Shown here one piece after another: positions 12,570 through 24,751 of a stretch of DNA of 64,000 bases. Source of the stretch: Paramecium octaurelia. Taxonomy: Eukaryota; Ciliophora; Oligohymenophorea; Peniculida; Parameciidae. The position numbers were made by a program, and so were the translations under genes. A model generated the notes under the pieces. That model was given only the letters and a program-made list of their open reading frames with translations, was not told where the DNA came from and made no database searches. Where the stretch lies: NCBI GenBank assembly GCA_905182995.1, contig CAJJDP010000049.1:71286-135285 (forward strand), written 5' to 3'. Within the stretch, counting starts at the first letter, position 1. The number at the start of each line of letters is the position of its first letter.

Positions 12570-12716
12570 AGAATCAAATTTATTAATATAAATCATAATT
12601 AATATATAAAATTTAGTATTTCTTATGATATATTAAATTATATCAAAATGGATGATTAGGCTTTGAATTAATGAGTTTAAAACAAGCCATTAAGAGATTT
12701 GAAAATCGTTTATTAA

Positions 12717-15700
12717 ATGATTGTTATGAAATAATTTATTAAAATTGTGAATATTAATTATATATTAATTATGTAGGAAATTTAGATGGTAGTGCCTTAT
12801 CGATAAAATATTGGCAAATCGATAATATTTTATCTTCTTTGCATTTTATCGTTCGGTTTAGTCTATGTAGTCGCTACTTGGCATTATAAGATTTGGGCAA
12901 TATTAAGAATGTCTAAGTGTGAAATATTTGCGGCAGAGTATTTTAGAATAGACTCAAAAGATGGTACATAAGTAATTGTTCCAAGCCATCATTATATGTA
13001 AAAAGGATTAGATTATATTGTAAAATTGCATATAAATTTAGGGTTTCAATTATAGATATCAAAGGTTTATCTACAGATAGGGAAGATTTGAAAAAATTGT
13101 CTTTTAACTTTAGGATAATAAAGGCGCTCATCAGAGGGATCATTTGAGGTCAGTAGAATAGTTGAAAGATTATTAAGACCTTTATGGAATTAATTCGACA
13201 GAAATTCCAAGAAAACCAATTTTATCAATCCTTATCGATGAATTAATGCATCCTTTATTTGTTGTGTAGCTTCTTTAAATATTTTTATGGATTTATGAAG
13301 AGTATACCAGTTATGCTATAATATTACTGTTGACATCAATTATTTCAATGGTTGACACTTTATTTGAATACAGAGAGAGTTATCGTGAAATCAGATTGAA
13401 TTCTAAATTGGAGCATGAAGTAAAAATCATTAGATTTGGATAAAAAATAACAATTCATTCAAGAGAGTTAGTACCAGGAGATATTATTTTAATTGAGCCT
13501 TTTCAGGTGATTGCTTGTGACTGTGTACTTATAGAGGGCACTTGTATTGTGTAGGAGTAATTTTTGAATGGTGAATAAACTCCTATAACAAAAAGCAATT
13601 TGCCAGATGATGATTAAGCTTTTGTTTAAAAGGATGGAAATATGTTATATATGTCAACATTTTGTTTGAGAGCAGATGAAAATTGCTTGGCTTTTGTAGT
13701 CTCGACAGGTTTTAATACCAAGAAAGGTGAGTTAATAAGAGAAGTGATGTTAACTCCTGATTATTCATTTGATTTCTATGATGATAGTATGAGATATTTA
13801 AAATATTTAAGTATTGTGGCGATAGTAGGTTATTTAATTGCTTTGCCATTTAAGATTTATTTTTTAATAACTTATCCCTTTATAGAGGCTACCGATCTTA
13901 TAACTGATATACTAGATCTATTGGCAGTATGTGTACCACCAACTCTGCCTACGACTTTATAAATAGGGTTAAGTTTAGCGTTGAAGAGATTTAAAAAGAA
14001 AAAGATATATTGTTTCAATCCAAATAAAATAAATTTAGCAGGTGTGGTAAGTTAAGTCTGTTTTGACAAAACAGGAACACTAACAGAGGATGAACAGAGA
14101 CTTTATGGAGTAATTGAAATGAATAATCAGGGTTAATTGAATCCGCTTTTGAAGGATTTCGATAATTTAAACAAAATAATAAGATTAGTTATGGCATGTT
14201 GTAACAATATTGTAAACGAAGAAGAAATAATTTATGGAGATCATTTAGACTTGGCATTATTCAAGAATAGTTCTGCAAAGATTTTTTATAGAACAGTGTT
14301 GTTGGATGGAATAAATTATGATATTGTAAAAACGTTTGAATTTACATAAGAATTATAACGAATATGTTGTATTATTCATAATTAATAAAATCATAATAAA
14401 TATTCATTGGTTAAGGGATCTCCTGAGAAGGTAAAACAAATATGTGAAAATATTCCAGAAGATTACACTTCAGTTTTTAAATATTATAGTCATCATGGAT
14501 TCAAAGTTATTGCTTGTGCATATAAACAATTATTACAAGAAGATGTAATTCCTACAAGAGAGTATTCGGAATCAAAACTAACTTTTCTATGTTTTTTAGT
14601 ATTAGAAAATAGGGTCAAAGATAATGCAGAATAAGTGATTTAATAATTAAAAAGTGCCAAAATAGATATCATTTTAGTAACTGGAGATAATGTATTAACT
14701 TCAATGAGAGTGGCTAGATAGACTAGAGTAGTTGAAGAAAACGAATAATTGGTATATGGAGAACTGGCAGAAAATAACAATGAATTATAAATAGATTGGA
14801 AGGATATGGAACAATAATTTAAAGAAATTGAAAATTAAATGCATAATGACACAAGAACATTGTGTGCTGAAATTCTATAACAGAAATTGCCTAATTCAAT
14901 TAGTAAATTCAACTTTGATGCTAAATCTTGTGAGAATTTGGACAATAATATTGCTATTGTCAACGATGAAGCATAAGAACAATTATAAAGGTCAGCCACT
15001 CTAGCAATTACAGGCAAGTTGTTCACTTATTTAATGGATTAAGCTAAAAATAATAAAGACTATAAGTATATTGATTAGTTAATAACCAAAACTAAAGTTT
15101 ATGCTAAGATGAGAAGAGAACATAAGGCTGAATTGATTAATTACTTGAAAACTAAAAAGTAGATAGTCTTCTGTGGTGATGGAGGTGCTGATATTTAAGC
15201 TATGCGTACTGCAGATGTTGGAATAAGTTTAACAAATACAAAATTGTCCTTAGCAGCTCCATTTACATCTGGATAAGAGGATTTAAGTACAGTACCAATC
15301 ATTCTAATTGAAGGCAGAGGAGCTTTGACTACCTCATTTCAAGCTTTTGAATATATGACAATGTGTTCATTAGTACAATTTTTAAGTTGCACAATCTTGT
15401 ATTTCCAATATTCATACATGACAAATTCCTAATTTCTTATTTTAGATTTATTTGTTGTATTACCACTAAGTATTTTAATGACTTACACTAATAATCTTAC
15501 GAAATTAACAACAGAAATCCCTTAAAGGAGTTTGGTTAGTGTAGAAGTGTTATCAATAATATTAGGATAGTGCTTTATTTAGATGACATTTTAAATGCTC
15601 ATTTATCTTATATTAATTTATTAAGATTGGTATAAGGATCCTGTGACATTATCTCATGAAGAATATGGTGAAGCAGGTTTTATGCAATCATTTGAAGCTA

Positions 15701-16061
15701 CGTCATTATTTTTAGTTACTAATTTCTAATATATTATGTTATCAGTATCATTATCTTATGATCCTAGATTCAAAAAACCATTTTATTCTAATAGACCTTT
15801 TACATTTTATTTGATTCTCCTAGTCATACTTGAGTTATATTTGCTTATGTTCACATATAGGGATGACACAGAAGACGATTATCTAAATGTATAAATATTT
15901 ATTGATTTTAAAAGCTTACATTCAAAGTGAAAGGATACGAAATGCCGCAATCATGGCTCATGTTTCTGCTTGGGATGATTATATTGAATTCTACTTTAAC
16001 TCACACCTACTAAATTTATGGAGTTCCATATGTTATTATAAAAATGAAAAATAAATTATGA
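12717..16061 (+). CDS. P5B-type (ATP13A-like) transport ATPase
   Basis: Spliced model of 1098 residues with introns 13020-13041 and 15889-15914. The start is uncertain: 12717 is the most upstream in-frame ATG after a TGA, 12786 is the next good candidate. The family signature CVPPTLPTTL (the PP.LP motif of P5 ATPases) precedes the phosphorylation site DKTGTLTED near residue 442; KGSPE (nucleotide binding, ~557), TGDN (~648) and a hinge motif follow. About ten membrane segments are visible. P5B pumps sit in lysosomal or vacuolar membranes, and animal members export polyamines. Two motifs depart from the norm: the actuator loop reads NGEQTP, where TGE is expected, and the hinge reads GDGGAD, where GDGxND is expected. 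It may work poorly or be specialised. Confidence 0.88.
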
Positions 16062-16107
16062 ATGTTTTATATAAATTTTATAACTAATACCTATATTTAT
16101 ACTTCAA

Positions 16108-17088
16108 ATGTCTGAAAAATCATAGAATTCACATCCCTATCAGGAGCTTTCGTATCTTAATGGGAATAAATAATTTTTAAGTTTTGAAAGAGCATTGCCA
16201 ATTACAGATTTTGTACATTAATTAGAAAGCAGAGATTTTGAAAAAGAATTTTCATTTCTGAAACAAATAACCTAAACTAGAGAACATGATCGACTTCTAT
16301 TTAGAAGCGCTTAGATACAACATTTGAATAGATATGCTGATATTCTTCCTTGTAAATTAGTTAATTCATTAATAAAGATGCTCATTCAATTGTAAAACCT
16401 TAAGTGGATTCTGCTGATAATAGTTATTACATTAATGCTAATTATATTAGAGGGGGAAACAATGAAGAAAGAAAATATATTGCTACTCAGGGTCCTGTAA
16501 TTTAATCAGTTCAAGATTTTTGGCACATGATATGGACGAATAATGTGGGTGTAATAATTATGTTATGCAAACTGTTTGACAGATAACGAGTATGCAGCAA
16601 GATATTAACTTTAGATTTAATGCGAAAAATATTGGCCATCTGATAAAGCAATTTATGGGCCTTATTAAATTGATACTATTTCAAGATAAGAATCAAATAA
16701 GGATCTATTGGAAAGTAGTCTAATTATGAAATCTAAAGAGAAGTAGCATAAAGTAAGTCACTATTAATGGTGTGATTGGCCAGATTTTGGCATTGTAAAG
16801 GAGGATTCCTATTAAGTTCTTGATTGGCTGGCTGGAATAGCGAATGAAGCAGCACAAGATAACAAAATACCAGTAATTCATTGTAGTGCAGGAGTAGGAC
16901 GAACAGGAACCTTTTTGGCTATTTGTCATATAAAACAGTTACTCATAAAAAATGATGCTTAAATTTCAATCTTTAGTATAGTGAGGAGACTAAGAGAATA
17001 AAGACCATTATTAGTGCAATCAGTGTAATAGTATGAGATGATTTATAAATATACAATTTGGTTGTTGAGGAATTTGAAATACATGTGA
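16108..17088 (+). CDS. Protein tyrosine phosphatase, classical type
   Basis: Spliced model of 309 residues, introns 16352-16377 and 16590-16614. It contains the ordered motifs of a classical PTP domain: NRYADILP near residue 75, YINANYI, the substrate-facing ATQGP, the mobile WPDFG acid loop near 208 and the active site HCSAGVGRTG with the catalytic cysteine near 242, followed by the Q-loop region (LVQSVQQY). The protein is little more than the catalytic domain, with about 70 residues before it and no membrane or targeting segment, so a soluble enzyme is likely. All catalytic residues are present. It starts 46 bases after the ATPase gene ends on the same strand. Confidence 0.93.
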
Positions 17089-17110
17089 TTTAAATATATA
17101 TTAATAAATT

Positions 17111-20100
17111 ATGGATTAGTAAGCGATGACTAATGCCCTTGGGAATCTAAGTATCTCTTTGTTTTTATATAAAAGAGCGGCAAAATGAGATTCGTTAGCA
17201 ATAAAAACAACAAAGTAGTATTCCAGATCAATAAACTGAGAGCAATGTTTATAATGATGACTTTGATGGCGATGATGCAATTCTTAATGTTATAAAAAGT
17301 AAAGATAAAGGGTTAACTTTTGTTTAGCTGCCCAGGATTAAAAACCTAAATAATAACCACAAGCATAATTGCCCAGAAGACCTGAATCATCAACAAAGAG
17401 AACTGCCTCAATGCCAAAGAAGAAGCCTTATTAATTTAATAAGTTGAATGATGGAGAAAAAGAGAAATTATTCTTGGATGTCTATGATGAGAATATCAAG
17501 CTGAAGGAAAATTAGGCAAAATTTGAAAAAATGTATGGGACTATGGAAGTTAAATTATAACAAATGTAAAAATTCATGGGGAATAAAACAGTTGGTGCAG
17601 GAGAATCTACTGAATAAAATAATTAATTAGTATCGAAAGTCAACAATTTGGAAACTGAAAATGAAAAATTAAAATAAAAAATATAAGCTATTTCATAAGC
17701 ATAAAGAGTTGTTGTTGCTCATTAACCAATGAAAAAAAAGAAATTAGTGTAAGCAGATAGACCAGAAATGGAATAGACTGGAATAAGAGGAGGTTAATTT
17801 GTGGATTAATAAAATCAAATCAAATAATTGTTAGATTTAAATGATAAATTAAAGAAAAGATTACTTGAATAGGAAGCTTAATTCAGGTAATTGTAGGCAA
17901 TGATGAACTCTAAGATTGTTAATCAATAGGAGTTAAGTTAGAAAAATGCTTAATTTGTAACACTACAAGAGAGATGCAATAAATTAGAATCTAATTTAAG
18001 TGGTATGAGATCATAATTGGATGATGAACGTAAAAGACAGAGTGAAATCATGATGCTCTTAAGAGAAGAAAAAGAGAAGAATCATTTATTGGAAGGTTAA
18101 GTTAGATCAATGGAGTTGGCATAAAAGAGTGTTGTTGATTTACAAGCAGATTTGCAAGAAGCAAGAAGACAAAAGAAGGAGATTGAGGAGAGATTAGCAA
18201 TTCTAATGGAGTCACCATTTTTTAAGGAATACAATGAAAGAGCTACTATTCAAGCCAAAATGAAGGCAATGGAATAAGAATAAATAAGGAATGCTACAGA
18301 TTTAAAAAATTTGAGAGAAACCAATGCAAAATTAGAAACAGAAAATAGATTGAAAAGAGAGGATATGGAGAATCTTAAAAAGGAGTACAAGATGTTATAA
18401 GAAAGAAATTAAGAATTGAATATCAAGTTGGCTGAAAAAGATTAGCAATTACTTCCATTTAAAGATTTAAATTATTGGGATAATGATTAATTTTTAAAAG
18501 TATTAGGTAATTTGAAATGGACTGGAGAAGATCCTGCTTGGAGAAAGATTGAATTTATAGATCGTACTTATTTGGATTCTGATGATCCTGTGTATTTGAG
18601 AAAAGAGATTGAACACTTGAAACTTGAGAAGGGAGAGTTGGCTGCACATTTAGAAAAAACATAAACATTACTCAAGAATCAATAGGATATATAGATGGAG
18701 AAAGACAAAATGCATTAAACTTAAATAGAATAATTAAAATTGGAGTTAAAGGTTGCCAATGAGAAAGCATATGAATATGCAAAGATAGCTGACCTCAAAA
18801 CTCAGGCAAGATAATAGTAGACTTTGTATGAAGCAGAGGGAATCAAATATGATGACTCTATTTCAGTGTTCTCAGTTGACAAAGATGAAATGTTGTCACC
18901 AGGAGAGAATTTCTTTGATTTATGGGTTGGTAAAGGAGAGTATCAACCTGCAGAGCTAGTTTCTTCATATAAGACTTCTACACAATTAAATTTGGATCTT
19001 GGAAGTCTATTAACATTTGTTACTATTGATTTCTATGATCATGAAACACAACATACAAGTGTATCAGAAGGAACATCATGCTTTTATAATTTATAAATCA
19101 GTTTTAAAGTTGATGCTGATGCTAACTTCATCCAATACCTTGAAAGCAATTATTTGAAACTAGAACTCTATGTTAGTTAAGGTAGTGAACCTACAAAGAT
19201 TGGATCAGGATTGATTTAATTGAAGGATTTGGTTTATGAGAATAAGAATGATACTATAAGTAAAGTTATCAGTGGATCTCTTACTTTTCATGGAATCAAC
19301 AATTAGATGATAGGAATAGTGGAATATAAAGCAAGAATGAGATATCCAATTTCTAATTTCATTCGTTTGTTAAAGGAAAGAAACTAATTACAGATGTAAG
19401 ATTTGGATGAAGCCGAAGAGATAGTTGCAGTTAGAAAAAGAAAGCTTGTTATATGCATTGAAAAAGGTACATCTCTTCCTCCAAAATCTAATTGTTTCAT
19501 CTACTATAATTTTGATACCAAAGATTTTCATACTAATACTCAAATGGGATCCAATCCAAAATGGGATTATCGAATGGTTCATGATATTGTATACAATGAA
19601 TTGGTTGTCAATCAATTCAATCGAATGCCCTTAGAATTATACATCATCGATGATAATCAACCGTTAGTGGAAGGATCAAATGATAAGGTAGGGTTCTGTT
19701 TGATTGATTTGGCTCCTTTAGTAAAGAATCAAATGGTTGATTTAGCAGCAGAGGTTAAGAATGATGATGGAGACAAAGTGGCATCAGTTTATGTCAAAAT
19801 CTTTTGGTACGACATCAAAGATGAGGACACCTTAAATTAATAGAGATCCATGATTGCAGAGTCTTGGGAGGAAAATATTACCCATAAAATAAGTTCAGAA
19901 ATGAGATCCAGAGGGTTATTGGGTATTACTGCCTTCAGAGTATTCGACAGGGATCAAGATTAAATTATCACATATGAAGATTTTGCCAATGGTTTAAAGA
20001 ATGTTTTAAATATCAAAATGAACCCTCAGGAAATGTAAGTTTATTATTCTAAATTACCTCAACCTTTAAATCAATAGAAATTCTAGGAATTTTTCAGATT

Positions 20101-21853
20101 ACAGTCTAACGAAAGCATATAGTATGAAGCAGGGTTCAAATCATAATATCAAACCCAAGAATTGTCATCAATAAATTAACTAATGTAATAAAATACTATG
20201 CAGTTGCAAAGAACCTAATTAGAATAGATTCATAATAATATTTATGATTTATTAAAACGAAAAATGTCTTATGGTAAATCAGTGTAGGAGTTATTTATGG
20301 AGATAGACTCTGTGAAACCTGATGGACAATTAACTATTGATGAATTACAAAGGTATCTCTAGCAGAATAGTTTACTGATACCAATTGCTTAATTACGAGA
20401 GTTTCTCAAATTTTATATGGATATTAATAATGATCAATTAATCAATTTTAGAGAATTTACCAACTACTTTAAATTGATTCCCACTTCTTAATAGTAATAG
20501 ATGTATTCACAATCTTCATTTTAATAAGTCAGTAACTAAAGAATGCAGTCTAACTTCCCAAGCATATAAGACACTTAACTATAGCAATCGCCAATTGATA
20601 TAGCTATCACTGCAATTCTTAATTATGGTTAGGCAAGATAATGGACTTTGATGTAAGTTAGAGAATTCATGGATGAGAACAGGAATAGTTTTATAGAAGC
20701 AGGTGAAATGAAGAAGTTCCTTATATAATTTGGAGTCCATAAAAATTTACAAAATGGTGATGATGATATAAGACAGATTATAGCATTCTTCGATGTTAAT
20801 CATGATGGAAGAATTTCAATTTCTGAATTTGCAGATACATTGAACATGTACAATAATAGACTCTAGATTATCAAAGCATAACCCACTCAATAAAACATTT
20901 AGAATTATGTTGTTGGTTATCTCATTTCTTATATGAGAAAGTATAGGAAAACTGTCCCAGAATTATTTAATGATATTGACTTGGATGGTAATGGTTACTT
21001 ATCAAAGGTGGAACTCAAGAACATATTTAAAAATAAAATTGTAATTAAATTTATTCGATATTCTTTATTAGTTGGTACCAGTTGATGAATTTGAATTAAA
21101 TGAGTTATTCATGGAATTCGATAAAAATAGGGATGGGCATATTAGTATATCGGAGTTTTTGTAAATTGTAAAACCAGCACTTGATCAGGATAAAAACGAG
21201 CAATAATTTAATCAATAAGGAATAGACAAAGAAAAGATTGCTCGAAAGGCAGAAGAAATATGTTTCAAAAATGCCAAAGTTCTTCAATTAGCCTTCTAAG
21301 CTAAAGCCCAAAAGCCTGGCTATGTGACTGAGACATAGTTCAAGTAAATTCTTAGAGATTAGAAAGTCGGATTCACACCCAATGAAATTGACGATTTAAC
21401 AGTGAGATTTTAATATTAATTTTTAGATATATGTGGTTTTGCCAGAAAATGGAATGATAAATTACAATTAATTCTTGGATCTGGGTAAACTAAGAGGTCC
21501 ATAACAATCTGACATATTTGGATAGACTAGTAGATCAGGTTTTGGTTCCTTGAGTTAAATAGAGTAGGAGAGAGCCATAGGCAAAGCCAAAGAAGTATTT
21601 CGATATCAAGATATCCTAGGTTTTCAATAGGATATCCAGGGCTGTTAAGAATAAGTATACTCCTTAGCAACTTTTTGCAACCTTCGATAAAGATTCAAAT
21701 GGAAAAATCAATAAAGCTGAATTAGCCGAAGTATTCTCAAAGATGAGAATTAAAAATCTTGATAAAGACGATGTTGAACTTATTTTCAAAGCATTAGACA
21801 GAGATGAGGACGGATCTATTGATGTTAAGGAATTCATCAAATATCTAGAATGA
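17111..21853 (+). CDS. RPGRIP1L: RPGRIP1L-like transition-zone protein with EF-hands
   Basis: Spliced model of 1535 residues, introns 17151-17175, 17299-17327, 21041-21071, 21402-21426 and 21595-21619. Residues ~100-560 are coiled coil. Around 580-720 is a C2 domain with the RPGRIP1 hallmarks GENFFDLWV, FVTIDFYDHETQH and the closing GIVEY...RYPISNFIRLLKER. A second C2 domain follows (~750-890; start KRKLVICIEKG, end VYVKIFWYD). In animals RPGRIP1L/MKS5 organises the ciliary transition zone. The remaining ~600 residues carry about eight EF-hand loops, for example DRDQDQIITYED (~930), DINNDQLINFRE (~1090), DVNHDGRISISE (~1210), DKNRDGHISISE (~1310) and DRDEDGSIDVKE (~1520), at the place where animal proteins have the RPGR-interacting domain. 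That suggests calcium control at the ciliary gate, an inference. Confidence 0.85.
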
Positions 21854-21895
21854 TAAAATATTATTCATTTATAAAAATTAAAAAATAAAAATAAC

Positions 21896-21969
21896 AGCCG
21901 ATTGAGAGAATTGAACTCTCGACCCTTTGCTTACAAGGCAAAAGCTCTAACCACTGAGCTAAACCGGCT
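21896..21969 (-). tRNA. tRNA-Thr (anticodon TGT)
   Basis: Read on the minus strand, 74 bases fold as a tRNA. The acceptor arms AGCCGGT and ATCGGCT pair. The D-arm contains TAGCTCAGTGG. The anticodon stem TTTGC/GCAAA encloses the loop CTTGTAA, whose anticodon TGT reads ACA. The T-arm GAGAGTTCAATTCTCTC is canonical. No intron and no encoded CCA. It lies between the RPGRIP1L-like gene and 22509. Confidence 0.93.
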
Positions 21970-22508
21970 CGGTTGAATTTATTACGATTCTTCTGGTTAT
22001 CAGTGGCGTTCAAAAAATATGGCAACATAATATATTGAGGAAGCCTTAAATATTTTATAAAAGGCTTAATAAAAATACATAAATGTAAGATAATGCATGG
22101 TGTAGGTGCATTGATGATTCTAAATGTCATAATATTGATACTTTTCTACAACTTGTTTTTATTATTCCATAAAATAATACTATTAAGAATTAAAAAATTT
22201 TTAAAATTAGATAAATGGTTTTTATCCAGACAATAAAATCTAAAGTCTACATTTAATAATAACAGGAATTTTAATGAATTCAAGTACACACAATCCTAAT
22301 TTGATTGTTCTAAACAAATGCTTTATTGATTACTTAAATGGTTTTGAATTATAAAACAAACAGAAGAACTATCCTAAAGTTGAGTATCATTTTATAGTTC
22401 TGAGAAGAAATCCTTTGAGAAAAAAAAGAATAGAATTTATAAAGAATATATTGAAAATTTACAGGATAAATTATAAATCAATAACAACAATACATAAATC
22501 TTCATAAT
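21970..22508. other. Intergenic stretch with a possible broken coding remnant
   Basis: About 540 bases after the tRNA. The first 300 are AT-rich without signal. From the ATG at 22274 a frame runs to about 22553, and an overlapping second frame encodes a basic, leucine-spaced stretch (IYKEYIENLQDKLQ) of the kind seen where a bZIP basic region meets its zipper. The two frames cannot be joined by a normal small intron, so this is either a remnant or chance. It may also be the unrecognised 5' end of the next gene. Confidence 0.3.
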
Positions 22509-23027
22509 ATGGAAGAGCGAAGAGTGGTTTAAGAATAAGACATTGAAGAGTAAATCAAAGATCCTGTAGATTTCAATGTAGAGAAACAATAAAAGGATGA
22601 AAGAGCATTTAGTTATAATTCAAAATCCAAAAAAAAATATTAGAAGATTATTGAAAAATTGAAAAAACTTAAAAGGGCAGAATAAAAAAAGAAAAATAAA
22701 GAGAATTAGAAATATGAACTAGAAATTGAAGGAGAAGATTATAGCGAGGTTAAAAGGAATTAAGAGAAATTGAAAATTTTAAAAGAGATAATGAGTTCTG
22801 TTCCTGCATATTTGTTAATGAGCCCAGCTTAAAAAAGGAAATATTTCAAAACTGTTAACATCCAATTTTATGAGACGTTAAAGAAAGAACTAGGGTCATA
22901 GTGTTCTCACTCAAAAAGTGTGCATTTCGATCTTGAAAGGAATAAAATCAAAAGTATTGTTCCTAGTAATATTGTAGCATTTAAGTCTAGTGATAATGTG
23001 CTTGAATTGTCATAGTCATTGATTTGA
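22509..23027 (+). CDS. Lysine-rich protein of unknown function
   Basis: Uninterrupted frame of 172 residues from ATG to TGA. The first third is charged, with a very basic helix-like segment (KSKKKYQKIIEKLKKLKRAEQ) at about residues 45-65; the rest includes a hydrophobic patch IMSSVPAYLLMSP and a serine-rich end. No family recognised. The basic helix could bind nucleic acid or a membrane. The true start may lie upstream, since out-of-frame coding-like sequence precedes it. It ends 48 bases from the end of the convergent kinase gene. Confidence 0.6.
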
Positions 23028-23075
23028 TATTTATAATTAATATAAATAAAGCAGAGAATTTGATACTAAAAGCTT

Positions 23076-24748
23076 TCATTATTTTAGGTTATTGTTGAGT
23101 CCAGGTTTAAAGCGACTACATAATAAATAAAATTTACATACGCCCTAACAAAGCGAAGTTTAAGCTCTACGTATTTCCTCTCAATTCCTTCATCTCCTTC
23201 ATTCATCTTCTAGAATTCAATAGTAGTATCATCATCTTTCAGCATTTGATTGAAGGATTGACTCAGGTTGGATCTTTTTTTCTATTCATTTAATAGGTTT
23301 TCCAAATTGGAATCAGGAGAAATAGAAATGAGATGATCAAGTTGATTAGTATTTGGAGTACATGATTGATTGGACTTACTATTCTAAAACTTTGAGTTTG
23401 AATTAAAAGATATTCTACTTAGTCTGCTCAAGATACTAGGTTGAATTCCAATCAACACGCTGTTATTGAAATCATTGTCAGAAACTGTATCATTATTACT
23501 ACTGATAGATTATAATCTGTTTTTTTTGCGATTTATTTCAGGTGTAAGAGTAGATCTCTTTTTATCAGGCATTTTGAGTAAGGAGTTCATGTCTTACTCC
23601 ATTGATTGATTTAATTATGAACCTAAAAGATTGTTAGAGGAAGAAAGATCTTCTTTGGATTTCTTAAACCTATGAGTTTTGAATTATATAATTTACAACG
23701 AGGGTTTGCTATTAAGGAGATTACTGCTTGATGATTATCCTTCTCTATCAGTTTTCTGAGATATTATCCAATCAAAAATGAGTTCTTTTGAAAGGTAATT
23801 ATGTTCGTTTGATATTTTTCTGAACAATGACAAACAATATTTATAATTTGGTTCTGACTTAAATGGCAATCCTTTAACATAATCCAAGTACCTGGCAAAT
23901 TCAATAGGCAATCCTTAGCATAATTCATTAGTGTCTATTTTTATTTTTAATTGGCCAACTTAATTTATTTTATCCTCCTCCGAAGTAAACTGAAGATTTT
24001 GCCATGGAAGCTAACCTAGCATTTTAGTGCATAAATCAATACCTTTTAATAGGTAGATCAACATGTAACATAAGGATTCCATGTCATCTCTTCTACTTAA
24101 AGATAATCCTTTGTGAGCATTGATACTTGCATATCGAGTGGTTCCGATAAATGGTTGTCTCTCTCTTAGAGATCTAAGGAATAGAAAAGGGATTCTTACA
24201 TATGGGATTCATTTTCATCTTTATAAAACTTACTAATCCCAAAGTCCACAATAAACAGTTGATTTTCTTCATCTTCTTTACCAACCAATATATTTTCTGG
24301 TTTGATATCTCTATGAATTACGTTGCTGCAAAATAAAACTAATATCTTTACTGTTTGTGCAAACTTTCTAAGATTATTATCATTTGTTCTGCAATATTGA
24401 GTACACATTTTAAGGAAAACTTTCGATAATTTTTAATGTAATGGGTCAAATCTCTTCCCAAATATTGAATCACCAAGTATGTTGAATCTCCTTCCCGTCC
24501 TGACCAATAAAGTTTCGGAATGTGTTTTAAGTGTTGCAGTTTTCTCAGGATGTCTGCCTAACAGGATAATACACTTTTATTTTTACTTCTCTTTGAAGAC
24601 TAGAGTCTTCCTTGTTTTCCTTATCAACCTTGATTGCTACAAAATTCCGAGTATTGATATCTTGTCCCATATATACGACACCAAAAGAACCAGAAGAAAT
24701 TCTCTTTTTCGTTATATATGTGTTGTTGATGAGCTTTTAATTATTCAT
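23076..24748 (-). CDS. Casein-kinase-1-like protein kinase
   Basis: Spliced minus-strand model of 521 residues with introns (plus coordinates) 24557-24585, 24326-24351, 24174-24199 and 23116-23141. The kinase domain fills about residues 8-300: glycine loop [14 protein letters not shown] lysine, HRDIKPENI near 127, DFG near 149, and the CK1 signature [11 protein letters not shown] followed by [10 protein letters not shown], which replaces the APE segment of other kinases. All catalytic residues are present. The C-terminal ~220 residues are Ser/Asn/Lys-rich and of low complexity, as is common in CK1 tails. CK1 enzymes phosphorylate acidic or primed serines in many pathways, so no pathway can be named. 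The start codon lies three bases from that of the divergent gene at 24752. Confidence 0.9.
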
Positions 24749-24751
24749 TAT
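24749..24751. promoter_or_regulatory. Three-base gap between divergent start codons
   Basis: The kinase ATG (minus, 24746-24748) and the plus-strand ATG (24752-24754) leave only three bases. If both starts are right, each gene's promoter and 5' leader must lie inside the coding region of the other. It is unusual even for this compact genome. Confidence 0.4.

Noticed and set aside
21861-22130. Minus-strand reading frame of 89 codons across the tRNA
   Set aside because: Its best-looking part (GLAQWLELLPCKQRVE) is simply the translated tRNA-Thr sequence.
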